From an uncultured Ruminococcus sp. (GTDB lineage Bacteria > Bacillota_A > Clostridia > Oscillospirales > Ruminococcaceae), in contig CALFMA010000110.1 of the NCBI GenBank assembly GCA_937880065.1, positions 1-12,537 on the forward strand: a DNA stretch of 12,537 nucleotides, read 5' to 3'. This document shows positions 1-6,651 of this stretch, piece by piece (position 1 is the first letter of the stretch; each line of letters begins with the position of its first letter). The notes under the pieces were generated by a model that was not told the origin of the DNA, did not search any database, and saw nothing but the letters and a program-made list of their open reading frames with translations. A program made the position numbers and the translations under genes.

Positions 1-53
1 GTAGATGTCGTGCATAGCTGCTTTTTTCTCAAAAGGGGTTTTAAGAGATGCCC
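1..53 (+). repeat. Copy 1 of a dispersed repeat ending in AGAGATGCCC
   Basis: This stretch aligns over its whole length with the reverse complement of 12466-12521. Shared blocks are GTAGnTGTCnTnC, CTGCTTTTT and GTTTTnAGAGATGCCC, with a 3-base length difference. A third, interrupted copy lies at 2983-3160. The copy may continue left of the window. In one plus-strand frame the two better copies encode similar peptides (S-x-I/L-A/S-A-F ... V-L/F-R-D-A), so the repeat may derive from coding DNA of a mobile element. It overlaps the last codons and the stop of the adjoining minus-strand gene. The family is not identified. Confidence 0.6.
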
Positions 54-1621
54 TTTATATAGTTCTCAATCACACAGTTATGTTTTTTATCAGAATCTTT
101 GTCATAATTTATTCCTACAAGCAGTATTTCACCGGTATAGTCTTTCAGGCAATTAACATATTCTTTTTTCTTAATCTGTTCAATTGCAGTCTCGGCAGAG
201 TGTTTCCATTTCAATTCTACAATCATCGCAGGGTTTGTACAGCCTTTTCGGGGAATGAATACCAGATCCGCAAAACCTTTTCCTCCTGCTAACTCCCGAT
301 AAATCATATAATTTTTCCTTGCAGAATAGTATCCAAGAGATAATACACAGGACAAAGAATTCTCATTATTATATTGCAGAACTGACGTATTTTCATCATG
401 CACCTGTTCGATAATTTCAGAAACCCGTTCACTATTGCCATGCAAAGTTGCTTCAAGCAACTCGTCTGAAATCTGAAGCGAGTGCATAATGTGTTCCCAG
501 CCTCCATCCTCGATGGAATTCAGAAATTCTTTCTGTACTTCTGCATTTGGAATCCATGTAGTTTCTGTATCGAAATCATAGGTCAGATAACCTAAATGAA
601 TCAGCAACGTCAGCACATCATCTGCACTGTTAAAAGTCACCATATCATTCTGGAATTTGTCTGAATTAACAGGATAGTGCTCCCCTGAAATAAGCTTTGT
701 AATAATTTCTCGTAAGCCAAAACTGTCCATTTGAATATATTTTTTTAGTGACTCATAAGTTTCAGTTTTTGTCCAGTAGCTGTCAAAATCGTGTCCAGTC
801 ATGGACATTACAACAGAACGAGGATTATATATTGACATACCTTTCAGGTTATATCCATCATACCAATGTTTCGTCATTTCAAAATCCATTTGATAACGTT
901 CACAAAGTTCTTTGACTTCTGTTTCCGTAAACCCTGTAAATTCCGCAAGGTTTCGCTGATTTGTCATACAATACTCATCAAACATATTGAGAGCAGAATG
1001 ATCTCCGTATTTCTTGATAGGCAAGATTCCTGTCATATATATTAACGCTGCGTATGGCTGATTTTTCAAAATATTTCGTAAGAATGTCAAATATTTTTCT
1101 TGTGCAGCAGTATCGTTTTTATACTCTCGGAAAATACAATCCCATTCATCTATTATAAATACAAATGGTACTTTCAGCTGATCAAAAATTGCAGCAAATA
1201 CAGATGTCAGAGTAATTCGTTTAGGCATCTGTACATTTGAGAATGTACGAAGCAATTCATCAAGTAAATCTTCTTTAATAAAGCCAATAAGATCACTGGC
1301 ATTTTCCGCATCTTCCATAAAATTAGGAATATTAAGATGTACAACATTGTATTTATTCAGGTGTTTCTCAAAGCTCGGATGCTGCGCAATTCTAAGATTT
1401 TGAAAAAGTTTCCGAGAATTACTGCCGCAACTATAATACGCCACAAGCATTTCTGCCGCCATAGATTTTCCAAATCTTCTTGGTCGACTGACACAAATAT
1501 TACTCTGTAGCGTATTTATAACTTTATTCGTAAATGAAATCAACAAACTTTTATCCACATATATCTCAGATTCAACTGCTTTTATAAACGCTGTATTGTC
1601 TGGGTTTATGTAAATTCCCAT
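41..1621 (-). CDS. AAA-ATPase-like protein with C-terminal PD-(D/E)XK nuclease domain
   Basis: The 526-residue product has the two-domain plan of the AAA-ATPase_like plus PDDEXK_9 family, common in multiple copies in Bacteroidetes and Clostridia genomes and of unproven function. The Walker A region is SRPRRFGKS (residues 45-53), where the family usually has GRPRRFGKS. Walker B is VFIIDEWD (154-161). The C-terminal nuclease-like core shows D452 in GFADLVF, then E469 and K471 in VELKW, matching D...ExK. A strong ribosome site (GGGAGG, 8 bases before the ATG) fixes the start, and a promoter lies at 1655-1683. It appears to be a single-gene unit. The last residues (KGIS) and the TAA stop are encoded by a dispersed repeat, so the C-terminus may have been altered by repeat insertion. 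All core motifs are present, so the gene looks intact. Its native role, whether DNA processing, defence or element-associated, is unknown. Confidence 0.85.
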   Translation of the reverse strand: MGIYINPDNTAFIKAVESEIYVDKSLLISFTNKVINTLQSNICVSRPRRFGKSMAAEMLVAYYSCGSNSRKLFQNLRIAQHPSFEKHLNKYNVVHLNIPNFMEDAENASDLIGFIKEDLLDELLRTFSNVQMPKRITLTSVFAAIFDQLKVPFVFIIDEWDCIFREYKNDTAAQEKYLTFLRNILKNQPYAALIYMTGILPIKKYGDHSALNMFDEYCMTNQRNLAEFTGFTETEVKELCERYQMDFEMTKHWYDGYNLKGMSIYNPRSVVMSMTGHDFDSYWTKTETYESLKKYIQMDSFGLREIITKLISGEHYPVNSDKFQNDMVTFNSADDVLTLLIHLGYLTYDFDTETTWIPNAEVQKEFLNSIEDGGWEHIMHSLQISDELLEATLHGNSERVSEIIEQVHDENTSVLQYNNENSLSCVLSLGYYSARKNYMIYRELAGGKGFADLVFIPRKGCTNPAMIVELKWKHSAETAIEQIKKKEYVNCLKDYTGEILLVGINYDKDSDKKHNCVIENYIKGIS

Positions 1622-1654
1622 ATACCCTGCCTCCCTTGCATTTACTATACAACT

Positions 1655-1683
1655 ATTATATCATGTTTCACGTATAAAATCAA
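1655..1683 (-). promoter_or_regulatory. Sigma-A-type promoter of the AAA/PD-(D/E)XK gene
   Basis: On the minus strand, TTGATT (1678-1683) and TATAAT (1655-1660) are separated by exactly 17 bases. Transcription would begin near 1648, giving a leader of under 30 nt that includes the GGGAGG ribosome site. This is a motif match only. Confidence 0.6.
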
Positions 1684-1788
1684 GTATTCATTCTTTCTCT
1701 CATTTGAATTTAATACATTCACTTGAGTGCTTACTGCTTACAAATCAGTTCATTACTTACAGTTTATAACTATAGCCTTATATATCCG

Positions 1789-1810
1789 TAACGGAAATAT
1801 AACGGAAATC
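1789..1810. repeat. Tandem 11-bp direct repeat TAACGGAAAT(A/C)
   Basis: Two adjacent 11-bp units, TAACGGAAATA and TAACGGAAATC, lie just beyond the terminator that follows the tRNA fragment, on the presumed host side of the junction. They could be a protein-binding site or chance. Nothing else marks the stretch 1684-1788. Confidence 0.4.
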
Positions 1811-1823
1811 ATACTTTAAATAT

Positions 1824-1862
1824 AAAAAAATCAGGCGTTTCCGATTACTCGAAAACGCCGAT
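1824..1862 (-). terminator. Rho-independent terminator after the tRNA-Met fragment
   Basis: Read on the minus strand, a GGCGTTT(T)CG / CG(G)AAACGCC stem with a 6-base loop is followed by a run of seven T. It lies directly 3' of the tRNA fragment and is probably the original terminator of the tRNA gene or tRNA operon, left with the 3' fragment when an element integrated. Confidence 0.7.
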
Positions 1863-1869
1863 TTTACGT

Positions 1870-1914
<45 letters not shown>

Positions 1915-1939
1915 AGATTTACTTAATAATTTTACATAT

Positions 1940-1993
1940 ATCTAATCGCATCTAATTGAATGAGTTTATGGCTACACTACGCCATTTCTCATT
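1940..1993. repeat. Direct repeat and inverted repeat beside the tRNA scar
   Basis: Two copies of ATCTAAT (1940-1946 and 1950-1956) are separated by 3 bases. They are followed by an inverted repeat: AATGAG-ttt-ATGGC (1959-1972) opposite GCCAT-tt-CTCATT (1981-1993), with an 8-base loop. They sit on the element side of the tRNA fragment, where integrase arm-type sites and excision-factor sites commonly lie. That function is inference from position only. Confidence 0.4.
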
Positions 1994-2063
1994 TTTGAAC
2001 ATTCACCAGCTTACGTGCTGTGAGGATGTTATTAGGGGTCAGAATTGGGGTCAAAAAACGCTC
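1989..2063 (-). pseudogene. Possible C-terminal relic of a tyrosine integrase gene
   Basis: On the minus strand a short open stretch reads ERFLTPILTPNNILTARK and a few more residues to a TGA stop at 1989-1991, about 75 bases from the tRNA fragment. The DNA carries the paired 'TGACCCC' pattern (LTPxLTP in protein) that I associate with the extreme C-termini of some Firmicutes phage and element integrases, which typically end beside the attachment site. No catalytic residues (R...HxxR...Y) remain, and upstream DNA is occupied by a lipoprotein gene in another frame. At about 24 codons the assignment is weak. Confidence 0.25.
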
Positions 2064-2080
2064 TAACAATCTATTATATA

Positions 2081-2761
2081 TCAGCAAAATACTGCCAATA
2101 AAGCACCGTCTTTTCCTCTTATAAGAACATATGGTGATTCACCGGTGTGTTCAAGACTGGTTCCATCCTCAAGTTTTCCTGAGCGAAGAACAGCGGTAAC
2201 AGCCCACACATCATACTCATCATAATAAATGCACCTATAAGGAGGAGCATTTCTTTCAAGTCTGAGCATTTGACCATTTTTTTCGTAATAGTCTGATTCA
2301 AGCTCATCGACGAACTCCTGACCAATAGACTCGATAAAAACAGTTCTGGCTCTGGACTTGGCAGCATCTTCGGAATTCACTTCCACAGGATCCTGTTCAA
2401 TAAACTCATTTGCCCTTCCGATCATGTATTCTGCTTCTTCCACGGCTCTTTCCTCAGTATAACCCGGACTATCGTAATACTTTATGCAGACTTCTTTAAC
2501 GATGTTCACAATATCCACATCCTCTGCAGCGGATATAGTCTCTGTCGCAGTTGTAGTAATAGCGGCAGATGTAGTTATTTCAGATGCTGATGTTCTAATG
2601 GCAGAAGTGGACACATGCTCTGTCTGTAGCTCGTCAGTAGCAACTATTTCTGTAGTTGTCTCATTAACTATTACAGAACACTTTTCAGCCACGTCTCCGC
2701 AGGATACTGTTGTTGTACACATAAATAAAGCTGATATTGTAGTAATTATTCTTTTTTTCAT
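2081..2761 (-). CDS. Secreted lipoprotein with Thr/Ser-rich linker; NTF2-fold immunity-like C-terminus
   Basis: The 226-residue product starts with a lysine-containing n-region and a short hydrophobic segment ending in TVSC. That is a plausible lipobox, so Cys21 would be lipidated and the protein held on the outer face of the membrane. Residues about 34-78 are a low-complexity Thr/Ser/Ala/Glu tether typical of Ruminococcus-type surface proteins. The globular part (about 80-226) ends in a pattern resembling NTF2-fold immunity proteins: ESIGQEF, VWAVTAVLRSG, then YVLIRGKDGALLAVF. That family match is by eye and tentative. The start is supported by GAGGTG just upstream and by a promoter at 2831-2859. 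It is a single-gene unit lying inside the presumed integrated element. No toxin gene is visible nearby, so an immunity role has no contextual support. No clear terminator was seen after the stop. Confidence 0.8.
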   Translation of the reverse strand: MKKRIITTISALFMCTTTVSCGDVAEKCSVIVNETTTEIVATDELQTEHVSTSAIRTSASEITTSAAITTTATETISAAEDVDIVNIVKEVCIKYYDSPGYTEERAVEEAEYMIGRANEFIEQDPVEVNSEDAAKSRARTVFIESIGQEFVDELESDYYEKNGQMLRLERNAPPYRCIYYDEYDVWAVTAVLRSGKLEDGTSLEHTGESPYVLIRGKDGALLAVFC

Positions 2762-2830
2762 CCTACACCTCAGTTAGTGATAAATTCTGACCACTTTTCC
2801 GTCGCTGCCTCTTATGTCAACTTTGATTTT

Positions 2831-2859
2831 ATTATACCATAATTTATATAAAAATGCAA
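2831..2859 (-). promoter_or_regulatory. Sigma-A-type promoter of the lipoprotein gene
   Basis: On the minus strand TTGCAT (2854-2859) and TATAAT (2831-2836) are 17 bases apart, giving a leader of about 65 nt before the ATG at 2761. This is a motif match only. Confidence 0.6.
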
Positions 2860-2920
2860 TAAAATTAAGACCACAAAATCAAAAGAATTCTATGGTCTAT
2901 AAATCACTTTATCTGCTTTA

Positions 2921-2966
2921 AGATAATAAGAGCTTTAATTTTTTGAAATAAAAATTCCTATTATCT
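2921..2966. repeat. AT-rich nested inverted repeat
   Basis: Outer arms AGATAATA and TATTATCT enclose inner arms AATTTTT and AAAAATT around a 6-base loop, with unpaired bases between. It lies in the gene-free gap between the lipoprotein gene and the MITE, at the upstream edge of the interrupted repeat copy. No function can be assigned; the arms contain almost no G or C. Confidence 0.4.
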
Positions 2967-2984
2967 GTTCAAAAATCATTTTTA

Positions 2985-3143
2985 ATACCAATCCCTAAAA
3001 TGTTAGTAGACAAAGATGATGAGCAGAAATGATGTATATCAAGGCGGACGACGAAAGCATACCGTCGTATGGTGAGGAGGACAACGATGACATACATCAT
3101 TTATGCCATTAGATTTGTCTACTGTTGTTTTAGGGATTGGTAT
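2985..3143. mobile_element. 159-bp palindromic MITE with TA target-site duplication
   Basis: Both ends begin ATACCAATCCCTAAAA (16 of 16 identical when the right end is reverse-complemented). Four mismatches follow, then AGTAGACAAA again identical, and the pairing resumes inside (AAATGATGTAT) so that most of the element can fold on itself. It is bordered by TA on both sides (2983-2984 and 3144-3145). It encodes no transposase. Terminal inverted repeats, small size, palindromic interior and TA duplication fit a non-autonomous element mobilised by an IS630/Tc1-mariner-type transposase; the parent element is inferred, not seen. Removing it with one TA joins the flanks into TTTTTAGAGATGCCC, identical to the repeat core at 12466-12480. 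Confidence 0.85.
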
Positions 3144-3160
3144 TAGAGATGCCCTTTATA
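3144..3160 (+). repeat. Copy 2 of the dispersed repeat, split by the MITE
   Basis: The sequence after the MITE, AGAGATGCCCTTTATA, is a 16-base exact match to 45-60. Its other half lies left of the MITE and ends ATTTTTA at 2984; CCTATnATCTG further left (about 2957-2967) weakly resembles the upstream part of the copy near 12505. This copy therefore predates the MITE insertion. Confidence 0.6.
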
Positions 3161-3177
3161 CTTATACAGCCGATAGC

Positions 3178-3206
3178 TTGCTTTTTCGGCTAAATTATGG
3201 TATAAT
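3178..3206 (+). promoter_or_regulatory. Promoter of the jet operon, with a palindrome around the -35
   Basis: TTGCTT (3178-3183) and TATAAT (3201-3206) are separated by exactly 17 bases, and transcription would begin near 3213. An inverted repeat AGCCGA (3168-3173) / TCGGCT (3186-3191) brackets the -35 element, a placement that would suit a repressor operator; no regulator gene is in the window. The promoter lies only about 35 bases from the right end of the MITE. Confidence 0.6.
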
Positions 3207-3212
3207 TATGTA

Positions 3213-3408
3213 TAATTATTTAAAGTGCCTCCAATTATACCTTGCCAAAAAGACGAAGGCAGAAAGGAAATTTATTAAGGAAGAAAAACGCAGGAATGCT
3301 CTCGCATTTCAAGTTTTTCTGACACAGAGAAATTTTCTTTATGTCGAGTATTTGGTGGCAAGGTTTAGTTTGGGGAGCAATATATATTTAGTTCAGAGGT
3401 GGCAATGT
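3213..3408 (+). other. About 195-nt untranslated leader of the jet operon
   Basis: This lies between the predicted transcription start and the jetD ribosome site. It happens to be open in the jetD frame, with no stop back through the MITE, but the encoded peptide has no recognisable jetD character. The only upstream in-frame ATGs (3103 and 3208) lie before the predicted transcription start. No riboswitch or attenuator hairpin followed by a T-run was recognised. Confidence 0.4.
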
Positions 3409-4431
3409 ATGAGTAAACTCGGTAATTCACTATATAAAGCATTGCAAGCTTTTCCCCGTAAACGAATCACATTAGAGGAACTCAGCGGATTATGCTCAGA
3501 TTCGGAGCAGCTTAGCGAACAAATCAAGGAGCTTAATGATAAAGGCATATTATTGCCTATCAAGAGCAGCGGAACAAATGGAAATCAGCAGAATCCATTG
3601 TCTATGCGATATACTATCTGTATTGAGAACACTGTACAAGTATCACCAAATGAAATATATGCACTTCACCCAAGACTTTTAGCGAATGGGTATCTGCTTA
3701 GGCGTCAAATACAATTTGTTAATAACAAGGGGTTTTTATGTCGTTTAAGTGAATGGTTTACTAATCACGAAAACAATGATATGATGTCAAGACGTGAGCG
3801 TTCTTTTGCTATATTCGGTGAAGAAAAGGTATTGGATAACCATTTGAGATTATTGGAAGCAATCGGTATTACAGGAGAAACCCTTCGATATTACGAAACT
3901 CCGGAACAATGCTTTTCGGATTATATCCCTTTTCGGAAACCGACAATGACCTTGCTTATCTGCGAAAACAAAGATATCTGGTTTAATATCCGCCGCCTTA
4001 TGTATGAATCCGAAGTTAACACATTATTTGATACACAGATCGACGGTGTAATCTTTGGACAGGGCAATGACATTACAGGAAAAGATAAATTTCGCTCTTA
4101 TGCCGCCTACCTGAGTGCCGATACAGTTCATTTTCTGTACTGCGGAGATATTGACAGAGCAGGTTTTGATATATTTCTGCGGCTTTGCAAAGCGGCAGAA
4201 GAACTGCACATTGAATTGTTTCTTCCTGCATATCGGAAAATGCTGGAATTGAGCCGCAGCATTCAACTTCCGGACAGTAATGACGGACGCTGCATTATAC
4301 CTGAAATGTCTGAAATACTGCCAAAATTTTCCGCTGATGAACAAAAACAAATCACACAGATATTGCAAGAAAACAAGCGTCTGCCGCAGGAGATTCTCTC
4401 ATACCCTGTACTTACAGATAACATGAGGTAA
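3409..4431 (+). CDS. jetD: Wadjet protein JetD: Toprim-type nuclease subunit (DUF2220)
   Basis: In Wadjet systems JetD is the nuclease that cuts closed circular DNA once the JetABC motor has extruded it. It is related to the topoisomerase VI A/Spo11 Toprim fold. The chosen start gives 340 residues beginning MSKLGNSLYKAL; AGAGGTGG ends 6 bases before this ATG. A longer in-frame start at 3103 lies inside the MITE and upstream of the promoter, so it is rejected. The N-terminal part (about 1-80) looks like a winged-helix DNA-binding region. The C-terminal Toprim half shows the metal-binding glutamate E186 in LLICENKD, a GQGND turn (217-221) and the D247-x-D249 pair in YCGDIDRAG. All key residues are present, so the nuclease looks intact. 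It is first in the operon, and its TAA overlaps the ribosome site of jetA. Confidence 0.85.
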   Translation: MSKLGNSLYKALQAFPRKRITLEELSGLCSDSEQLSEQIKELNDKGILLPIKSSGTNGNQQNPLSMRYTICIENTVQVSPNEIYALHPRLLANGYLLRRQIQFVNNKGFLCRLSEWFTNHENNDMMSRRERSFAIFGEEKVLDNHLRLLEAIGITGETLRYYETPEQCFSDYIPFRKPTMTLLICENKDIWFNIRRLMYESEVNTLFDTQIDGVIFGQGNDITGKDKFRSYAAYLSADTVHFLYCGDIDRAGFDIFLRLCKAAEELHIELFLPAYRKMLELSRSIQLPDSNDGRCIIPEMSEILPKFSADEQKQITQILQENKRLPQEILSYPVLTDNMR

Positions 4432-4435
4432 GAAT

Positions 4436-5962
4436 ATGATTTCAGCAGAATCCAAAGAACTATTACAAGATTTTGAAAAACGTATGCGATTCGTAAATCT
4501 CATTAAATATTGGCTGCAAAGAAGCAAGCCAACGGAAATTCGTGAATTGCTGCACAATGATGACGATAAGACCGATAATCTGATTCTTATGGTAATGGTT
4601 TTTATCATGGACAGTACACTCCGTTACGGTGAACGTTGCACTAAGCAGGATATCACAGCATTTTTGCGAGAACTCGCCGATGTATACGATTATGAACCCG
4701 AATCGGCAAAGCTGCTGACTGACTATATTGTAACAGATGTTTTGCAAAGCGGCGGCAAGGTACGCTTATTTGATACGTTTCAAAGCGGAGATGAAGATTT
4801 CAGGGAGCAAAGTTCCCTTATATTGCTCGAACAGCAAAGCGGCAGTTATGTTTTGACGAATGAAGCATATGAATTTCTTTTCAGGACAAAAGAGATTGAC
4901 AACGAACTTGATTTTTCTGTCAACCGTTTTAAATTACAGGAATTTATCAAACGAGGTAACTATGGTAAAGCACTTCGTGAGAGCCGTGAACTTGTCAGCA
5001 GAGTAAGAAATCTAAAAACAAGAATGGATGACTTTATGCTCCGATGCAGAACCAATATTTCCGAAGTATCTATTGATGAATATGAAGAAATTGTCATGCA
5101 GGTCAGGGATTCCTTTGAAGATGAAAACAAACAGCTCAGTGATATCCGCACGCTGGTATCAGCAAAATTCCAAGCAATCACAGATGCACAGGTCAATCTA
5201 AATGACAATATCGGTCAGACAGAACAGGAAATACGGGAAATCCTTGAAAATATTGATACAGTAATAAGTGAACAGAGTTGTGTTTTCAATCAGAAATTTT
5301 CACTTTCCGAACTGTATGCCAATTTATTGGATGATAGCTTTTCTTATTTGCAGGCAGGCCGATTTGACCTTGAACAGGAATTATTGCTCCCATTGCAGAA
5401 AATGCAGCTGCAAGATTCAAAAAATGTCGGAAAATTGTTTGCTCCGCTGTATCGTCCTTCATTTCCACACTTGTTTGGGATTGATTTCTTTTACAGCAGG
5501 CAGAATGCTATCAAGGAAACAAGCAGAGATGACGGTATTGAAATCATAAGTGAGGATAATGCCGAAACTGCTGCTGATATACGAAATAGACGATATGTTG
5601 AGATTATAAAAGGATTGCTGTCGTTTGCAAATCAAAACGCCGTTTTCTGTTTCAGCGATTATTTAGACTCTTTATCCAAAGAGCAGCTACAGGAGCAATT
5701 ACAGGAAAAATCATTGCCCGATGTTATGTTAAAGCTTTACGGAATTGGAGAAATTGATGTAGCAGGCTGGCGTTCAGCACAGTATGATATCATTGAGCCT
5801 GTTGGAGAATTCGACCTTTCCTATTGCCTGAGCGAACTTCCGCAGGAATTGGTACAGATGCAAATGATACTGATACATAAACTTGATGATGTGATTACAT
5901 TATCTGATAATGCAGGGAACTGCGTAAAAATAAATAATTTTAAAATCGAGGTGAAACGATGA
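4436..5962 (+). CDS. jetA: Wadjet protein JetA: kleisin-like subunit (DUF5716 type)
   Basis: The 508-residue protein is predicted to be the kleisin (MukF-like) that bridges the JetC heads and recruits JetB. The N-terminal region (about 1-150) is helical with winged-helix-like segments. A conserved-looking stretch (about 155-205) contains LDFSVNRFKLQEFIKRGNYG, followed by charged helices up to about residue 290 that could form a coiled coil. The C-terminal part (about 290-508) is a mixed domain. I recognise the overall pattern as the DUF5716 family of Wadjet JetA proteins, not the DUF3375 type of the best-studied type I system. The ATG follows the jetD stop by 4 bases, with GAGGT overlapping that stop; its TGA overlaps the jetB ATG as ATGA, implying translational coupling. 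No truncation is seen. Confidence 0.8.
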   Translation: MISAESKELLQDFEKRMRFVNLIKYWLQRSKPTEIRELLHNDDDKTDNLILMVMVFIMDSTLRYGERCTKQDITAFLRELADVYDYEPESAKLLTDYIVTDVLQSGGKVRLFDTFQSGDEDFREQSSLILLEQQSGSYVLTNEAYEFLFRTKEIDNELDFSVNRFKLQEFIKRGNYGKALRESRELVSRVRNLKTRMDDFMLRCRTNISEVSIDEYEEIVMQVRDSFEDENKQLSDIRTLVSAKFQAITDAQVNLNDNIGQTEQEIREILENIDTVISEQSCVFNQKFSLSELYANLLDDSFSYLQAGRFDLEQELLLPLQKMQLQDSKNVGKLFAPLYRPSFPHLFGIDFFYSRQNAIKETSRDDGIEIISEDNAETAADIRNRRYVEIIKGLLSFANQNAVFCFSDYLDSLSKEQLQEQLQEKSLPDVMLKLYGIGEIDVAGWRSAQYDIIEPVGEFDLSYCLSELPQELVQMQMILIHKLDDVITLSDNAGNCVKINNFKIEVKR

Positions 5963-6651
5963 AGCCTGAAAGTCTTAGACTATTTGCTAAACTAATGGAA
6001 AAGGGATATATTACCCGTGAACAGGATCCTTCCTATTATGAAGATTATTGCGACGCTGAGATCGCTTCCGAACTTGCCATTATGGAGCAGGAACTTGACT
6101 TTACGCTATACAGAACAAACGGCAGGCTTTATCTCCTGTCGAATCCGAGCAACGAATTATTTTCACAGGACAACAGCGACTTTCGCCGCAGTATCGGCAA
6201 TGAAAAGCTGGAAGAACTGTATCTGCTTAATTATATGGCAATCTATCTTTTGCATGAGCTATATGGCGGAAAAGGTAATACCCTGCAAACGAGGTATTAT
6301 ATCAAGGAATCTGATTTTCTGAGTGAGTTCACACACCATTGCGAACAAGTACGAACTGAGGGTGAAACGCTAAAAAGTGCTTCTGCACGTTATAGCATTG
6401 ATTTTCTTCGCCTTGCAGACAACTGGCTGGCAAAGCGTGGGGATGAATCAAATTCAGTAGATACTAAGCACGGCTGCTTTATGAAAATTATCAGAAAGTT
6501 CCGTGATGAGGAATTATTATATGATGCGGATGGAGTATGGAAACCGACTGTAAAACTGAATGACCTGATGCCGTATTATTTATCCCAGAATCGTATTAAA
6601 GAGATACATTCTATTCTGGAGGGAGGAATAACAGATGCCGTCAATTCGTAA
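5959..6651 (+). CDS. jetB: Wadjet protein JetB: KITE/MukE-like subunit (DUF6063 type)
   Basis: The 230-residue protein matches in length and position the small accessory subunit of the JetABC complex, a MukE-like tandem winged-helix protein that binds the kleisin. Visible features are an N-terminal helical segment with an early MEKGYITREQD stretch, an acidic region rich in E and D, and IMEQELDFTLYRTNGRLYLL (about 41-60), a pattern I associate with DUF6063. Assignment rests as much on operon position between jetA and jetC as on sequence. The start overlaps the jetA stop (ATGA) behind a GAGGTG site. The 3' end overlaps jetC by 17 bases and contains the strong jetC ribosome site. Confidence 0.75.
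   Translation: MKPESLRLFAKLMEKGYITREQDPSYYEDYCDAEIASELAIMEQELDFTLYRTNGRLYLLSNPSNELFSQDNSDFRRSIGNEKLEELYLLNYMAIYLLHELYGGKGNTLQTRYYIKESDFLSEFTHHCEQVRTEGETLKSASARYSIDFLRLADNWLAKRGDESNSVDTKHGCFMKIIRKFRDEELLYDADGVWKPTVKLNDLMPYYLSQNRIKEIHSILEGGITDAVNS

Noticed and set aside
5..292. Plus-strand open frame as a gene
   Set aside because: It lies mostly antisense to the AAA/PD-(D/E)XK gene and its first codons are dispersed repeat; no domain or ribosome site supports it.
2484..2777. Plus-strand open frame rich in Val, Ser and Ala
   Set aside because: It is the antisense shadow of the lipoprotein's low-complexity Thr/Ser/Ala linker.
3103..3408. Start of jetD at 3103, giving a 442-residue protein
   Set aside because: That ATG is inside the MITE and upstream of a good promoter; 3409 has a proper ribosome site and begins the recognisable JetD sequence.
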